16,847 bases of DNA. Source: Spirochaetaceae bacterium. Its GTDB lineage: Bacteria; Spirochaetota; Spirochaetia; SZUA-6; RPPD01. A program made the translations under genes and the position numbers. The stretch covers positions 1-16,847 of the forward strand of contig RPPD01000003.1 of the NCBI GenBank assembly GCA_003818675.1, in the 5' to 3' direction. A model generated the notes under the pieces. That model did no database searches. It saw nothing but the letters and a program-made list of their open reading frames with translations, and had not been told where the DNA came from. Positions 1-6,394 of the stretch are shown here, piece after piece; within the stretch, counting starts at the first letter, position 1, and each line of letters begins with the position of its first letter.

Positions 1-361
1 CATACTCTTTTTTCTGGAAATGAATCATCCCTTTCCAGAACGAGATGAAGTCAAGGTAGCGCGTGGAGCGAAGACGCTGCTCTATTTTTTCGAAAAGGGC
101 AAATGAATCATCAAAGCGCTTCATGTGAAACATGCAGAGCGCCCGCTTGTACTGGACATCGGGCACCAGCTGCGAAAGCGGAAAGCGGTCTGCAAACTCC
201 GTGAAGGTCTCGAGCGCGAGCGGGTAATTTTTTGAATAGTAAAAACTCTCGGCTTCCTGGAAGACCTCTGTCTCTTTTGATACATTCGGTGTAGTGAATC
301 CAGGTAGCACTGTGAAAAAAATGAATAAAATGGTGATAATTATCTTTTTAAACATTTGCAT
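1..361 (-). CDS. Exported TPR-like protein, N-terminal part (runs off window)
   Basis: The reading frame is open from an ATG at 361 to the window edge, giving 120 codons. The N-terminus (MQMFKKIIITILFIFF, then TVLPGFTTP) is a clear signal peptide: two Lys followed by a hydrophobic stretch of about 15 residues. After it come amphipathic helix pairs with TPR or YbgF/outer-membrane-lipoprotein style spacing, such as EAESFYYSKNYPLALETF, then FADRFP, VQYKRALCMFHMKRFDDSF and FWKGMIHFQKKEY. A second ATG lies two codons in (355). The first is preferred because GGAGGG (373-378) followed by TGGG sits at a better distance. TPR proteins of this kind are usually periplasmic scaffolds. The partner and function cannot be named from this fragment. 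Confidence 0.8.
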   Translation of the reverse strand, partial: MQMFKKIIITILFIFFTVLPGFTTPNVSKETEVFQEAESFYYSKNYPLALETFTEFADRFPLSQLVPDVQYKRALCMFHMKRFDDSFALFEKIEQRLRSTRYLDFISFWKGMIHFQKKEY

Positions 362-396
362 GTTTTTTCCCACCCTCCAGTCTGTAAACAGCATAT

Positions 397-519
397 ATCC
401 TGTGCACAGCCAGGATCGCCGTCAATTACGTATCTTTCATCATACGTAGACTCGTTTTGCTCTCCCGAGGGTGGCGGCGTCAGTCCATGCAAACGCTCAA
501 GCGGACGCCCAAAGCGTCC
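397..519. repeat. Cluster of short inverted repeats in intergenic region 362-640
   Basis: Three separate perfect inverted repeats sit between the divergent exported TPR gene and the radical SAM gene. They are ATCCTG/CAGGAT (397-402 and 411-416, 8-nt loop), TACGTAT/ATACGTA (427-433 and 442-448, 8-nt loop) and GGACGC/GCGTCC (503-508 and 514-519, 5-nt loop). None is followed by a T-run on either strand, so they do not look like terminators. They could be operators or RNA structure in the leader of the minus-strand gene. I see no gene in this gap. Confidence 0.35.
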
Positions 520-602
520 TGTTCACCACCAGATAAATGTAGCCCATTATTAAAAAAAAACAACATGCCATTAGGTATATTTTACCTTGTTTCAAATGTG
601 TA

Positions 603-631
603 TTGACCCTGAAATATGGCGCGGCTATTCT
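603..631 (+). promoter_or_regulatory. Possible sigma-70-type promoter of the radical SAM gene
   Basis: TTGACC (603-608) and TATTCT (626-631) are separated by exactly 17 nt, matching 5/6 and 4/6 of the consensus hexamers. Transcription would start near 638, only a few nucleotides before the GTG start at 641. This fits the absence of a Shine-Dalgarno there. It is weak evidence by itself. Confidence 0.35.
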
Positions 632-640
632 TGACATGCT

Positions 641-1999
641 GTGAAACCGAAAGTCCTGTTGTTGTGGCCGCCAGTATATGACTTCGCGCTCTTTGACCTT
701 TTCCTGAAACCATTCGGTTTGCTCAGGCTCGGCAAATGGTTTGACGATTCCGGATATGATGTTAATCTCATAAACTGCCTGGATTACACCGAGTCGCGGA
801 GTCTGGCGCATTTTGGTGTCCCTATTCGTCAGAAGAATGGCACAGGTAAATTTTTTCGCCAGGTTGCAGAAAGGCCTGCGGTATTCGGCCCTGTGAAAAG
901 ACACTTTGCGCGATACGGAATTCTTCATGAAGTAATGGAGAAGCGGATCAGGCAATGCAGGCCGGATATTGTGCTTGTAGGCTCGGGAATGACCTACTGG
1001 TATCCCGGGGTGATCGAGGCAATAGATTGCGTGAAAAAAAACCTGCCAAACGTGCCGGTTGTCCTTGGCGGCGTGTACTCGATATTATGCCGCGCTCATG
1101 CGCAAAATAACTGTGGAGCGGATTATGTTGTTGCCGGAGACGGCTTTACCGGGCTTGCGCCTGTCCTGGAAAAATGCGGGCTGCCGGTTCCTGGTGCGGG
1201 CAAAGCATATGCAGGCCCGCCTGAAAGCCAGCTTATTGTTCGCGATGGTTTTCTTGACGCCGCGGGTATAAGGCTCCATTCAGGTTGTCCAATGAAATGT
1301 TCCTATTGCGCGTCAGTAGCTGTTTCAGGCGCCTTTCTGCCTGGAGATCCTGAGGCGCTCTTTAACGAGGTATGCGTCATCCACCGTAAACTCGGTATCA
1401 CGAATTTCGCTTTTTATGATGATGCACTTCTGTATGATGCTGATCGCGGCATCATTCCCTTTCTGAATGCCATCGCGGACTCAGGATTAAAACTGGATTT
1501 TTATACTCCAAATGGAATGCATATTTCTCTTCTTACTCCACAGATTGCCATGCTCATGAGGAAGACGGGTTTCAGGGACCTGCGCTTTGGGGTAGAAAGC
1601 ACACGGAACGAATTCCATTCTGTACATGACAACAAATTCACTCATGAAATGCTGCCTGATGCGCTTTCCATGCTTCATGAGGCGGGTTTTGCCAATCATG
1701 AAATCACCGCCTACCTTTTGGCCGGGTTGCCGGGACAATACGCAGAAGAGGCAGAGGAGGCGATTATGGCAGTTCATGCATCCGGGGCACACGCGTATGT
1801 TTCCGAATATTCACCAATTCCCGGCTCTGCACTCTGGCAGCAAAGCGTGAAGCTTTCGCGCTTTCCCATTGCAGAAGATCCGCTGTGCCACAACAATACG
1901 CTTTTCGCCATGCAGTGGGAGGGATTTACTATTGAAGATCTTGAGCGTTTGAAGGGAAAAGCGCGTGACCTAAACAGACGATTGGAAAAGTATAAATAA
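641..1999 (+). CDS. Radical SAM protein with N-terminal B12-binding-like domain
   Basis: The protein is 452 aa. The start is GTG, the first possible start after an in-frame TGA at 632. The protein opens directly with KVLLLWPP, the first beta strand of the cobalamin-binding-like Rossmann fold seen in this class. That domain spans about residues 1-190 (VLVGSGMTYWYPG, VVLGGVYS, DYVVAGDGF). I see no DxHxxG cobalamin ligand motif, so B12 binding is unproven. The radical SAM core spans about 205-400, with the [4Fe-4S] cysteines in CPMKCSYC (C216, C220, C223), then FAFYDDALL, LRFGVES and LLAGLPGQ. Members carry out methylations, ring contractions and other radical chemistry on undetermined substrates. 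The gene is monocistronic and converges on the DUF4190-like pair. No clear Shine-Dalgarno precedes it. The substrate cannot be inferred. Confidence 0.88.
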   Translation: MKPKVLLLWPPVYDFALFDLFLKPFGLLRLGKWFDDSGYDVNLINCLDYTESRSLAHFGVPIRQKNGTGKFFRQVAERPAVFGPVKRHFARYGILHEVMEKRIRQCRPDIVLVGSGMTYWYPGVIEAIDCVKKNLPNVPVVLGGVYSILCRAHAQNNCGADYVVAGDGFTGLAPVLEKCGLPVPGAGKAYAGPPESQLIVRDGFLDAAGIRLHSGCPMKCSYCASVAVSGAFLPGDPEALFNEVCVIHRKLGITNFAFYDDALLYDADRGIIPFLNAIADSGLKLDFYTPNGMHISLLTPQIAMLMRKTGFRDLRFGVESTRNEFHSVHDNKFTHEMLPDALSMLHEAGFANHEITAYLLAGLPGQYAEEAEEAIMAVHASGAHAYVSEYSPIPGSALWQQSVKLSRFPIAEDPLCHNNTLFAMQWEGFTIEDLERLKGKARDLNRRLEKYK

Positions 2000-2057
2000 A
2001 AGCGGCATGGAAGATATTTGTGAAAAGAGGCATAGATTTTACTTCTTGTATATGTAA

Positions 2058-2390
2058 TTATCTATAGCTGTATGAGTCTGCAACAGCATACGCTGCGATG
2101 AAAATGAAAAAAACCACATAGGCCACTGTAAGTATTATCCCCTGTACAAGTCCAACCATGCTCCAGATGCATCCTGATTCCGCAAGCTTATACCCGCGGT
2201 AGGCATTGGGATATGTCGCAGCCGCTCTTTGCGCCTGGTTAGCCATAGACAGCCCGATTGCGCCGAGAATGATGCCGGGAATTCCATATGCCCAACCCAT
2301 CTCGCAGCTGAGGACTCCCACAACAAGGGATGCGACTGATTTTGGCAGAACGGGCAGTCTTTTGACTTGTGAAAAATCTCTGTCACTCAC
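2058..2390 (-). CDS. Small DUF4190-like membrane protein, copy 2
   Basis: The protein is 110 aa and starts at GTG (2390). The N-terminus MSD matches that of the upstream paralogue, which supports this start. The ribosome site is weak (AAGAGA). Two hydrophobic segments (about residues 17-48 and 74-103) flank a short basic loop with QAQRAAATYPNAYRGYKLA. The pattern SxASLxxGxxxCxxGWxYGxPGIIL, then WSxVGLxQGIILTV, is shared with the neighbour at 2469-2774. It resembles the DUF4190 / CCC-motif bacterial membrane proteins, whose function is unknown. A terminator ends just 18 nt before this start, so expression probably depends on readthrough from the upstream copy. The C-terminal tail AVADSYSYR differs from copy 1. 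Confidence 0.8.
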   Translation of the reverse strand: MSDRDFSQVKRLPVLPKSVASLVVGVLSCEMGWAYGIPGIILGAIGLSMANQAQRAAATYPNAYRGYKLAESGCIWSMVGLVQGIILTVAYVVFFIFIAAYAVADSYSYR

Positions 2391-2408
2391 GAAATCTATT
2401 CTCTTGTG

Positions 2409-2443
2409 AAAAACCCCGGAACCATAAAAGAAATGGTTCCGGG
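2409..2443 (-). terminator. Rho-independent terminator after the first DUF4190-like gene
   Basis: A perfect 11-bp stem (CCCGGAACCAT at 2415-2425, ATGGTTCCGGG at 2433-2443, 7-nt loop) is followed on the minus strand by GTTTTT. It lies downstream of the 2469-2774 gene and directly upstream of its paralogue at 2390, so it may act as an intra-operon attenuator. Confidence 0.88.
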
Positions 2444-2468
2444 ATCTGATTTTGATCAGGGAAAATAA

Positions 2469-2774
2469 TTAACTATTGTATATCACGGCCATGATAATGA
2501 CGGCCATATAAATAACAGTCAGGATAATACCCTGTATTAAACCGACAAGACTCCATGTGCCGCCCGCTTTGGCGATATTGGCCATTCTGTAGCCGTTTGG
2601 TTTTTCTGCGACAGCCCTTTTCCCCTTGCCGGCAAGAATCATGCCGATGACGCTTAAAATTATTCCTGGAAATCCATAGAGCCATCCAAAGCAGCATCCG
2701 CTGATTCCTAAAATCAGGGAGGCAAATCCACTAGGAACTATAGGAAGACTTTTCCCGGAACCTTGATCACTCAT
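2469..2774 (-). CDS. Small DUF4190-like membrane protein, copy 1
   Basis: The protein is 101 aa, with an ATG preceded by a good ribosome site (AAAGGGG, 7-nt spacing). There are two membrane segments: about residues 13-48, containing the pair GCCFGWLYGFPGIIL, and about 72-99, containing WSLVGLIQGIILTVIYM. A lysine/arginine-rich loop (AGKGKRAVAEKPNGYRM) lies between them. Residues conserved with the next gene are the PGIIL stretch, PNxYR and QGIILTV, so the two arose by tandem duplication. The DUF4190-like architecture is inferred from the pattern, and no enzymatic function is suggested. A strong promoter lies just upstream and a strong terminator just downstream. Confidence 0.82.
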   Translation of the reverse strand: MSDQGSGKSLPIVPSGFASLILGISGCCFGWLYGFPGIILSVIGMILAGKGKRAVAEKPNGYRMANIAKAGGTWSLVGLIQGIILTVIYMAVIIMAVIYNS

Positions 2775-2807
2775 AAAGTACCCCTTTCGTAAGTTAATTT
2801 AGTTTTT

Positions 2808-2836
2808 ATTATACCATAGTCATAGGAATCTTTCAA
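2808..2836 (-). promoter_or_regulatory. Strong sigma-70-type promoter for the DUF4190-like genes
   Basis: Reading the minus strand, TTGAAA (2836-2831) and a perfect TATAAT (2813-2808) are 17 nt apart. The -10 is also extended (TGG directly before TATAAT). Transcription would start near 2801, about 26 nt before the ATG at 2774. Confidence 0.78.
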
Positions 2837-2894
2837 ACACTTTCTTGGAATCTGTTTGTCGCCGGTTTGCCTGCCAATAGTGTGTTGACATTGG

Positions 2895-3929
2895 TTATTT
2901 CTTTTGCCTGATCCAATTGGATAACCTGGTGGCGGCCTGTATGGCTTCTGTGTCACCGGTGCGGACCCGGAAGTAGAGGATGCACCGGAGCACCTCCGCG
3001 AAATTGACATCCTTGACGCGGCCCTGCCACATTTCCTGCCCGAGACCGGTGCGGGTATTTCCGGCTGTATCCACGCTTCCATCCTCTTTAATGCGTCCGA
3101 TTTCCCAGCGCACTGCCCTGGCCGCGGCTTGTTCAAATGTGGGTTCCGGGAAATAAATAATCCACACTTGCAGCAGCCAGGCATTCACGGCCTGGTAGCT
3201 TGAGTCATGGCCGTTCTTTTCAAGGAATACGCCGTCTTCCGCACGATACAAGGCCATCGCCCTGTCCAGGAACATCCTCCCTGTTTGTATCAGGGATTCA
3301 TCTTTGCACAATAATCCTGAAAGCGCACAGGCGAGCGCGTCAAAGATCAGGCGATTTGGCGCGGATGCATCCTCGCGCAGCAGGCGCTCAGTTTGTTCCC
3401 GCTGGCCCAGCCACAGGGCGGCCTTGTGAATTTTCGGGATGTAGGAAGAAACTCTTGCTGCGTAGTCTGCGGCCAGGGAACTTTCCTGCATAAGGAGAAG
3501 CGCCTGATTGGCCTCGCACAGCCAGAAGGCAACTCCATTTGGCGTGTTGTCCCCGCCAAAGCGGCCAGGGCCATCCTGTCTTTTAAAAACCTCGTCAAAT
3601 GCCCTGAGGCTATCGTCAATGATACGCCTGTCGTTCCATAGAATTCCATTCATCATGGCGCGGGCCGCGCCGCGCTGGAATGCAGGTGAACGATAGCCTC
3701 CCTTATTGTCTCCCACCAGACCATTTTTGTCAGGGAGACTGCCGCCAATCAGTTCCAGGAATTGTCCGGGGATTTTCATCAACAGGCTGTATGCACGGTC
3801 TGGCATATTTGTACCTGCGGGGACCGCCTGGTATAAGACCTGAGCCTGGATGCTGGATGAGCTTGCGCATGCATTTGCAAGAATAATGACAAATCCCGCA
3901 TGAAGAAGCATCATTATTGATTTTCCCAT
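2895..3929 (-). CDS. Exported all-alpha protein, possible alpha/alpha-toroid
   Basis: The protein is 344 aa, with ATG at 3929 behind AAGGAG at good spacing. A signal sequence (MGKSIMMLLHAGFVIILANA) ends next to Cys21 (ANAC). The site is not a textbook lipobox, so either lipidation at C21 or ordinary cleavage is possible. The mature part is a series of predicted helix pairs with glycine/aspartate turns: FQRGAARAMMNGILWNDRRI, FGGDNTPNGVAFWLCEANQALLL, GVFLEKNGHDSSYQAVNAWLLQ and GLGQEMWQGR. This layout recalls the six-hairpin or alpha/alpha-toroid fold of alginate-lyase and heparinase-type enzymes, but I cannot point to a catalytic set. The gene lies 23 nt downstream of the EEP-fold lipoprotein and is probably co-transcribed with it. 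I do not recognise a named family. Confidence 0.8.
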   Translation of the reverse strand: MGKSIMMLLHAGFVIILANACASSSSIQAQVLYQAVPAGTNMPDRAYSLLMKIPGQFLELIGGSLPDKNGLVGDNKGGYRSPAFQRGAARAMMNGILWNDRRIIDDSLRAFDEVFKRQDGPGRFGGDNTPNGVAFWLCEANQALLLMQESSLAADYAARVSSYIPKIHKAALWLGQREQTERLLREDASAPNRLIFDALACALSGLLCKDESLIQTGRMFLDRAMALYRAEDGVFLEKNGHDSSYQAVNAWLLQVWIIYFPEPTFEQAAARAVRWEIGRIKEDGSVDTAGNTRTGLGQEMWQGRVKDVNFAEVLRCILYFRVRTGDTEAIQAATRLSNWIRQKK

Positions 3930-3952
3930 AAGGCAAGCTCCTTTTAACCATT

Positions 3953-5098
3953 TTATTGATTTTTATGGTTGGCGACAAGTCTGTCTATTTCAAACTCCGC
4001 TACAACCGGCAGATGGTCCGATGCGCCTTCAAAAGGGGAGTCTGTTTTCCAGGAACGGGGTAATCCCGATTCTTCCCATACCAGTTCAGGCGCTGTGTGT
4101 GCAAAAAAGTTTTTGAACATGAGATCTCCGGTTGAAGTGAAATCACCCACAAGCAGAATGTGGTCGAGCGCCTGCCATTGCTTCTGGTACGCATAACTTC
4201 CTGATATTCCGGTTTCAGTAATGGAATACCATGGCTCGAAATAAAAAAGCCTTTTGCCGATGAGCCCGGATTTCTCTATTGATGCCGCAAGAAACAGGCT
4301 TTCAGCCGGGTTTATTGAAGGCGCTGTCAATCCATCTGCCGGCATCAGCGCGGTCTGGTAGGCTTCTTGTATTTTACCATATTCATCATGCGATTCATTC
4401 AGGTCTCCTGCTATTATGATGCGCAATGCGGGTCTTGCAGCAAGCAGATTGCAGACCCTGTTGCTTATGGTCAAGGCGGCCGCTTGCCGCGCTGGTTCTG
4501 TGATTTCTGCGCCCTCGGATTTTGATTTCCAGTGGCAGATAAAAATGACTATTGGTGAGTCTGAAAGTATAATTTCCGCTTCCAGAATGTCGCGCACCGG
4601 TTTTCCATCCAGGTCACTCAACTGCGCCACCTGCGGCACCTGCGCCACCTGGTGCGATGCTGTGCGCACAACAGGATGGCGCGATAAAATGCCTACGGTT
4701 GTGGCGCATTCATCTCCCGGGATCCCGGAAACTGAGGGCAGCGCGCGGTATTCATAACCGAGTTGTCTGCCAAGCGCATCAAGTACGTTTTTATTTTCTA
4801 TTTCCTGTAAACAGAGTATGTCCGGAAGAGGCTTGATTGTCTGGATTGCGTGGATTACAGAATCAAGCTTGAGTTTGTAGAGTGAAGTGTTCCATTTGCC
4901 AAGACCCGGATCATACTCGCGGTATTCTGTACCATCATCTTTGTCATCAAAGAGGTTCTCCACATTATAGCTTGCGATGCGGATCTCCTGTTCCTGACAG
5001 GAGAGTAGGCATCCAGAAGCAAGTATGCATACTGCGGTAAGCATGCAGGAAACGGCAAGCAGCAGGACATGGCAACATATGGCATTATGATTTTTCAT
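3953..5098 (-). CDS. Endonuclease/exonuclease/phosphatase-fold lipoprotein
   Basis: The protein is 381 aa, with ATG at 5098 preceded by GGAG. The N-terminal signal region is rich in Cys. Likely lipidation sites are C30 (ASGC) or C34 (LLSC). The mature protein carries the full EEP (DNase I-like) motif set: IASYNVENLF (N45), CLQEIENKN (E99), HWKSKS (H189), AGDLNES (D232, N234), LDHILL (D312, H313) and ASDHLPV (S360, D361, H362). These are the metal-binding and catalytic residues of Mg-dependent phosphodiesterases. Substrates in the family range from DNA and RNA to phospholipids and inositol phosphates. Being a surface or periplasmic lipoprotein suggests nutrient scavenging or extracellular nucleic-acid degradation, but that is inference. 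A VAQ-VPQ-VAQ repeat lies at residues 151-159. The gene is preceded by the terminator at 5150-5178. Confidence 0.9.
   Translation of the reverse strand: MKNHNAICCHVLLLAVSCMLTAVCILASGCLLSCQEQEIRIASYNVENLFDDKDDGTEYREYDPGLGKWNTSLYKLKLDSVIHAIQTIKPLPDILCLQEIENKNVLDALGRQLGYEYRALPSVSGIPGDECATTVGILSRHPVVRTASHQVAQVPQVAQLSDLDGKPVRDILEAEIILSDSPIVIFICHWKSKSEGAEITEPARQAAALTISNRVCNLLAARPALRIIIAGDLNESHDEYGKIQEAYQTALMPADGLTAPSINPAESLFLAASIEKSGLIGKRLFYFEPWYSITETGISGSYAYQKQWQALDHILLVGDFTSTGDLMFKNFFAHTAPELVWEESGLPRSWKTDSPFEGASDHLPVVAEFEIDRLVANHKNQ
4623..4649. repeat. Three tandem 9-bp units inside the EEP gene
   Basis: TGCGCCACC, TGCGGCACC and TGCGCCACC follow each other directly. On the coding strand they encode VAQ-VPQ-VAQ within a surface loop between EEP motifs. 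The 9-bp period keeps the frame, so copy-number change would alter loop length, not switch the gene off. Confidence 0.7.
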
Positions 5099-5149
5099 TA
5101 CGGCTCCTTCTAATGATTAATACCCGGGGAATGCCGCAAGGCTTTCAGT

Positions 5150-5178
5150 AAAAAAATGCCTGAAAAGAAAAATCAGGC
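5150..5178 (-). terminator. Rho-independent terminator overlapping the end of the propeller lipoprotein gene
   Basis: On the minus strand the stem GCCTGA (5178-5173) / TCAGGC (5163-5158) has a 9-nt loop and is followed by A then seven T. The stem includes the TGA stop at 5175-5173. It separates the glycan-binding/OmpA/propeller unit from the EEP gene. Confidence 0.82.
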
Positions 5179-6393
5179 GTCAGGATCTGTTGTGGAGTTT
5201 GCAAGAGTTCCAATTCTATATGCATTTGTTGATACATTCCATACTGTACAGAACACATTGTCATCTGCGCAAACGCGCGGGAAGGAATCATCAATGCTGT
5301 CCGGGGGAAAAACATACTCTCTTGGGGAAATGCCTCCCTCATCTGTAAACTTGTTAAAACAGATTGAGATGTTGCTGCCTCGGACACCGCGCCATGCGAG
5401 GGCATATCCAAATCCGTTCCAGTCAATTGATGGCGATGTTGCCGAGGAAGAGGCATTGTCAAACTGAATTGTTTTGCCAGTCAGATGTCCTGTTGTTTTT
5501 GCCAATGAAGTATGCACTGAATACAATCCCAAAGAATATTCCTGGTACCATGCAAGACGGTATTCTGATCCGTTCCATGCACAGTCTGAAACCATTGTGT
5601 TCACTGATTTGTCTGTCACCGCAACATCACCGGTTGATGTATCCTTGGAACCGTCAGACTTCATGCGGGAGAAATAAATGTTGGAAACACCAGGGCGCGT
5701 GTCTGAATAGAAAATGCCAAATCCATTTCCGTCCCATTGAATGACAGGGAAATTGGACACCGCTGTGTCTTCCGTGACCCGCATGTCAGAACCCTGCTTG
5801 ACTCCTGCGGAATCCAGGAGGGCAAAATAGATCTCCTGGTTGCCGTCCCTGGAATCCTGCCAGACAATTCCAAAACTGCTCCCGGACCATGCTATTCTGT
5901 GATTGGCAAGGCTGCTGCCAGCCGAACAGGAGGTAACCTGAATGTCAGCGCCGATTTTTATGCCGTCAGAACTGACTCTTGTGAAATACAGTTGGGGGGC
6001 GCCAAGCCTTGCGTCAATCCAGGCCACTGCATATGAACTCCCGTTCCAGACTGCCCGGGGGCGACTGCTTGCGCTTGTATTGGTTTCTGAGATCTGGACA
6101 GTACTGCCGACCTGGTCTCCCTCAAAATCCACCCTGGTGAAGTAGATTTCATTTGATGTGTTTGCAAAAACATTCGTCGCATCAGAAAATATGGCGAATT
6201 CATTTCCATTACAGGCAATATCCTCCTGGACAGGAAACGGCGCGCTGCTTCTGGTCACAGTAATGAGTCCTGTATTTTGGAGCCAGAGATTGAGAAATTC
6301 ATTAGAAGCGTACCAGTCCAGCATGTTGCTGCAGGCAAGAAACATGAAAGGAATCATGAGCAAAACAAGAAAATTTAATGGACATTTTCGCAT
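5173..6393 (-). CDS. Lipoprotein with predicted seven-bladed beta-propeller
   Basis: The protein is 406 aa. A signal peptide ends in FLAC, giving Cys21 as the lipidation site. The mature part is built of seven imperfect repeats of about 45-55 residues, with first strands at about 60 (CNGNEFAIF), 116 (WNGSSYAVAW), 169 (WSGSSFGIVW), 220 (WDGNGFGIFY), 273 (WNGSEYRLAW), 325 (WNGFGYALAW) and 375 (CADDNVFCTVW). Several are followed by a D-x-R-x-G turn, an IYF strand and a second strand ending in a VT pair. Seven units suggest a seven-bladed propeller. Such domains usually bind protein or glycan partners. I see no catalytic residues. The ATG starts one base beyond the TAA of the OmpA gene, with GAGG inside the end of that gene, so translation is coupled. 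A terminator overlaps its stop. Confidence 0.87.
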   Translation of the reverse strand: MRKCPLNFLVLLMIPFMFLACSNMLDWYASNEFLNLWLQNTGLITVTRSSAPFPVQEDIACNGNEFAIFSDATNVFANTSNEIYFTRVDFEGDQVGSTVQISETNTSASSRPRAVWNGSSYAVAWIDARLGAPQLYFTRVSSDGIKIGADIQVTSCSAGSSLANHRIAWSGSSFGIVWQDSRDGNQEIYFALLDSAGVKQGSDMRVTEDTAVSNFPVIQWDGNGFGIFYSDTRPGVSNIYFSRMKSDGSKDTSTGDVAVTDKSVNTMVSDCAWNGSEYRLAWYQEYSLGLYSVHTSLAKTTGHLTGKTIQFDNASSSATSPSIDWNGFGYALAWRGVRGSNISICFNKFTDEGGISPREYVFPPDSIDDSFPRVCADDNVFCTVWNVSTNAYRIGTLANSTTDPDA

Positions 6394-6394
6394 A

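Noticed and set aside
497..955. 152-codon minus-strand frame overlapping the start of the radical SAM gene
   Set aside because: It is antisense to a gene with clear motifs and shows no recognisable domain or ribosome site.
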